From Mycobacterium sp. Z3061 (GTDB lineage Bacteria > Actinomycetota > Actinomycetes > Mycobacteriales > Mycobacteriaceae), in NCBI RefSeq assembly GCF_031583025.1, contig NZ_CP134062.1:806001-870000 (forward strand): a stretch of 64,000 bases of DNA, in the 5' to 3' direction. Of this stretch, positions 62,182-64,000 are shown one piece after another; within the stretch, counting starts at the first letter, position 1; every line of letters begins with the position of its first letter. Both the position numbers and the translations under genes were made by a program. The notes under the pieces were generated by a model. That model made no database searches. It saw only the letters and a list, made by a program, of their open reading frames with translations, and had not been told where the DNA came from.

Positions 62182-63213
62182 ATGCGCCATGGCGAGGTGC
62201 GCAACCTCGGTCCGATCGCCGGGACCGGTGCCCGCGGGGGCGTACCCGGCATCGGCGCGGTCGACCTCGGAGAGGTTGTGGAACTGCCCGACGGGTCGTA
62301 TGTGGCCGTCTTCGGCGACTCGTTCGGCGGTGACAAGGTAGGCACTCACCCGCACTACCCGTCCGTCGCCGTGCCGGTGACGTTCGACCCCGCCGGCCGC
62401 CCGCACTTCGGGATGCCGCTGACCGGGCCGAGGGGTAGCCGCAACCCGCTGTTCATCCCGCCACGGCAGGCGCGCGGCATGAACACGTTGCCGTCGGGCA
62501 GCGTCCTGGTCGGCGACCGGACCTACATGCTGGTGGTGGGCACCAAGGACCTTCGCACCGAGGGCGGGTCATGGTTGGTGGAAGTCACCGATCGTCCGGC
62601 GCGGGGGTGGAAACCGGTCAGAGGCTCGTGGCGTCCCGGCGACCATGCCAACGGCGGGCAGTCGCAGATCAGTGGCTACCAGGCCGCCGACGGCCATGTC
62701 TACATCGTCGCCGATGCCTTCGACCGCAGCCGGCGCGTGACCCTGTACCGGACCGACCCCGCCACCTTCACCGACCGCTCATCGTGGCGACCCTGTGTGC
62801 GGCGGACCGACGGCGAGATGGCCTGGGGGATGCCGGGAGAAACGGCGATCGCCCTCAGCGCCACCAATTTCGGTGAGCTCAGTTTCCGGGAGGTCGACGG
62901 TTGCGCCGTCCTCGCGGGATTCAATGTGCGCACGGGTCCCGATGGGGCGGTGGAGATATGGGTCGCGGACGGACCCACCGAGATCTTCAGCCAGCCCCCG
63001 CCTACGGTGCTCATGCAACAGAGCGATCCGGCGGGCCCGAACTTCGTGGCGCAGAACTACGGCGGCTATATCTTGCCCGGATCCACCCTGGCGCGGATGA
63101 AAATCTTTGCCAGTCAATGGAATACCCAAGCCGACCGGCATGGTGTGCCGATCGGAGCGCCCTACAACACGCAGCTGGTCATCGCCAATGTCAGCCGTCG
63201 GCGCGCGTTGTGA
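62182..63213 (+). CDS. DUF4185 protein, possible glycoside hydrolase
   Basis: The 343-aa protein begins 3 bp after the LysR stop. It shows the beta-propeller pattern of DUF4185: VAVFGDSFGGDKVG with conserved acids, SRNPLFIPPRQARG, SQISGYQAADGHVYIVADAF, and WGMPGETAIALS. Some DUF4185 proteins (GH183) are endo-D-arabinanases acting on mycobacterial arabinan, but no signal peptide is seen here, so the activity is uncertain. Its 3' end overlaps the convergent enoyl-CoA hydratase gene by 23 bp. Confidence 0.75.
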   Translation: MRHGEVRNLGPIAGTGARGGVPGIGAVDLGEVVELPDGSYVAVFGDSFGGDKVGTHPHYPSVAVPVTFDPAGRPHFGMPLTGPRGSRNPLFIPPRQARGMNTLPSGSVLVGDRTYMLVVGTKDLRTEGGSWLVEVTDRPARGWKPVRGSWRPGDHANGGQSQISGYQAADGHVYIVADAFDRSRRVTLYRTDPATFTDRSSWRPCVRRTDGEMAWGMPGETAIALSATNFGELSFREVDGCAVLAGFNVRTGPDGAVEIWVADGPTEIFSQPPPTVLMQQSDPAGPNFVAQNYGGYILPGSTLARMKIFASQWNTQADRHGVPIGAPYNTQLVIANVSRRRAL

Positions 63214-63856
63214 GCGTCTGCGCCGCGCCGCCGAACATGGTCTGCTTGATCGCCCCCAGGGTGCCTGGGTCCTTACTGCCCAGCGGGCGAAGCAGTTCCG
63301 TCGCGGCGGCAGTCACCGCGCCTTCGCCCGCGGTGGCGTCGACGATCCCGAAGTCCGCTGCGTCGGCGCCGCCGAAGCGGCGCCCGGTGGTCATGGAGGC
63401 GACCGCCGCCTGGGGCGTGAGCTTGGCCTGGATCAACGCGGCCATGCCCGGCGTGAACGGGATCCTGATGTCGGCCTCGGGAAAGCAGAAGAAGCCGCGG
63501 TCGGCGCGCATCACCCGAAAGTCGTGCGCGACGGCCAGCATTGCCCCGGCTCCGAATGCGTGGCCGACCAGCGCCGCCGCGGTGGGCATGGGCAGTGTGA
63601 GAACCCGTGCCAGCAGATCCTGCACCCTGCCGACGTACCACTGGGTTTGGTCGCCGTGCGCTCCGAGCCAGTCCAGGTCCAACCCGTTGCTGTAGAACTT
63701 GCCGGCAGCGGTGGTGACGAGCGCATGCGCACCGCTGGCTTCGATGTCGTCGAGGTGGGTGTTGATGTCGTCGAGAAAGCTTGGTGAGAAACGGTTCTCG
63801 TCGTCCCCGAGGTCGAGGACGGCGATCTTCTCGTCGTAGCTGAGCGTGATGGTCAC
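63191..63856 (-). CDS. Enoyl-CoA hydratase/isomerase family protein
   Basis: The 221-aa protein starts at GTG 63854-63856. It has a crotonase core: GKFYSNGLDLDWLG (first CoA-oxyanion segment), 'AALVGHAFGAGAMLAVAHDF' (second oxyanion segment) and FPEADIRIPFTPGMAALI, with the short length typical of delta3-delta2-enoyl-CoA isomerases. The usual hydratase glutamates are not all in place, so isomerase or another crotonase reaction is likely. The start overlaps the stop of the upstream gene (GTGA). Confidence 0.85.
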   Translation of the reverse strand: MTITLSYDEKIAVLDLGDDENRFSPSFLDDINTHLDDIEASGAHALVTTAAGKFYSNGLDLDWLGAHGDQTQWYVGRVQDLLARVLTLPMPTAAALVGHAFGAGAMLAVAHDFRVMRADRGFFCFPEADIRIPFTPGMAALIQAKLTPQAAVASMTTGRRFGGADAADFGIVDATAGEGAVTAAATELLRPLGSKDPGTLGAIKQTMFGGAAQTLTTRADG

Positions 63857-64000
63857 AAAGGTTCCCTTCCAGGTTGCCGAATCGGAGGCTCGATGTGCAG
63901 CACAGCGCGCACCGCGGCGCGCAACTGTGCGCGTGCCGTCGCGCTGTGCAGGCGATCGCGACGCAGCAGGATCGCGGTCGGCAGGTCGACGACGCAGATC
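63853..64000 (-). CDS. C-terminus of an unidentified protein (runs off the right edge)
   Basis: An open frame of 48 residues (ICVVDLPTAILLRRDRLHSA, ending HIEPPIRQPGREPL) reaches the right edge and stops at 63853-63855, overlapping the GTG of the enoyl-CoA hydratase-like gene. The overlap and smooth codon use support a real gene in the same transcript. The 'LPTAILLRRDRLHSA' pattern would suit the end of a regulator such as a LysR protein, but too little is visible to identify it. Confidence 0.6.
   Translation of the reverse strand, partial: ICVVDLPTAILLRRDRLHSATARAQLRAAVRAVLHIEPPIRQPGREPL

Overview
The window comes from a Mycobacterium, most likely a slow-growing non-tuberculous species. The evidence is PE and PE_PGRS genes (8.0-9.6, 13.5-14.2 and 37.1-37.7 kb), a cutinase-like protein, a PknF-type kinase, and above all a run matching the M. 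tuberculosis Rv0337c-Rv0346c neighbourhood: aspC, etfD, iniR, an Rv0340 homologue, iniB-iniA-iniC, lpqJ and ansP. Codon use is strongly GC-rich except at about 23.1-37.1 kb, which is visibly more AT-rich.

Left arm (1-23.1 kb, chromosomal). An S9 peptidase cut by the window edge is followed by a TetR regulator with two palindromic operators, an alpha/beta hydrolase, a cutinase-family protein, a Pro/Thr-tailed membrane protein, a SUMF1-fold protein and a diiron ferritin-like protein. Then come a PE_PGRS gene, a Baeyer-Villiger-type monooxygenase fused to an esterase, mtnA, a PE protein with a hydrophobic tail, adhE, a D-Ala-D-Ala dipeptidase-like lipoprotein, a Ser/Thr kinase, a PRC/MgtE_N protein coupled to an NRAMP-like transporter, an EEP phosphohydrolase and a DUF456 membrane protein.

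Mobile region (about 23.1-37.1 kb). A Fic gene precedes the 3' half of a tRNA-Gly gene, a probable attachment-site remnant. The next 11 kb read almost entirely on the + strand: a predicted HK97-type capsid protein, three small proteins (two very basic), an excisionase-like HTH protein, two unknown proteins, a primase-polymerase/helicase, an iteron-like TTCACC cluster, two unknown phage-type proteins, a res-like site with a serine recombinase, a PD-(D/E)XK-like protein and a tyrosine integrase. No portal, large terminase, tail or lysis gene is visible. The set resembles the small phiRv1/phiRv2-type elements of M. tuberculosis and fits a capsid-encoding phage satellite. To its right, on the opposite strand, are an HslV/proteasome-like predicted Ntn-hydrolase of unknown function and a tightly coupled 61-aa protein. 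These abut a PE_PGRS gene that has lost its 3' part, so the right edge is rearranged or is a second insertion.

Right arm (37.8-64 kb, chromosomal). aspC and etfD (the Fe-S partner of ETF in fatty-acid oxidation) are followed by the envelope-stress locus: iniR on the minus strand, then the Rv0340 homologue, a greatly expanded iniB, and the dynamin-like GTPases iniA and iniC. A perfect 15-bp hairpin separates iniB from iniA. Convergent to iniC are three membrane proteins with Thr/Pro-rich outer tails, one with an Hsp70-like ATPase domain. After these come a hydrolase, lpqJ and ansP. A catabolic cluster (amidohydrolase and aldehyde dehydrogenase, divergent LysR regulator), a DUF4185 protein, an enoyl-CoA hydratase family protein and a partial gene end the window.
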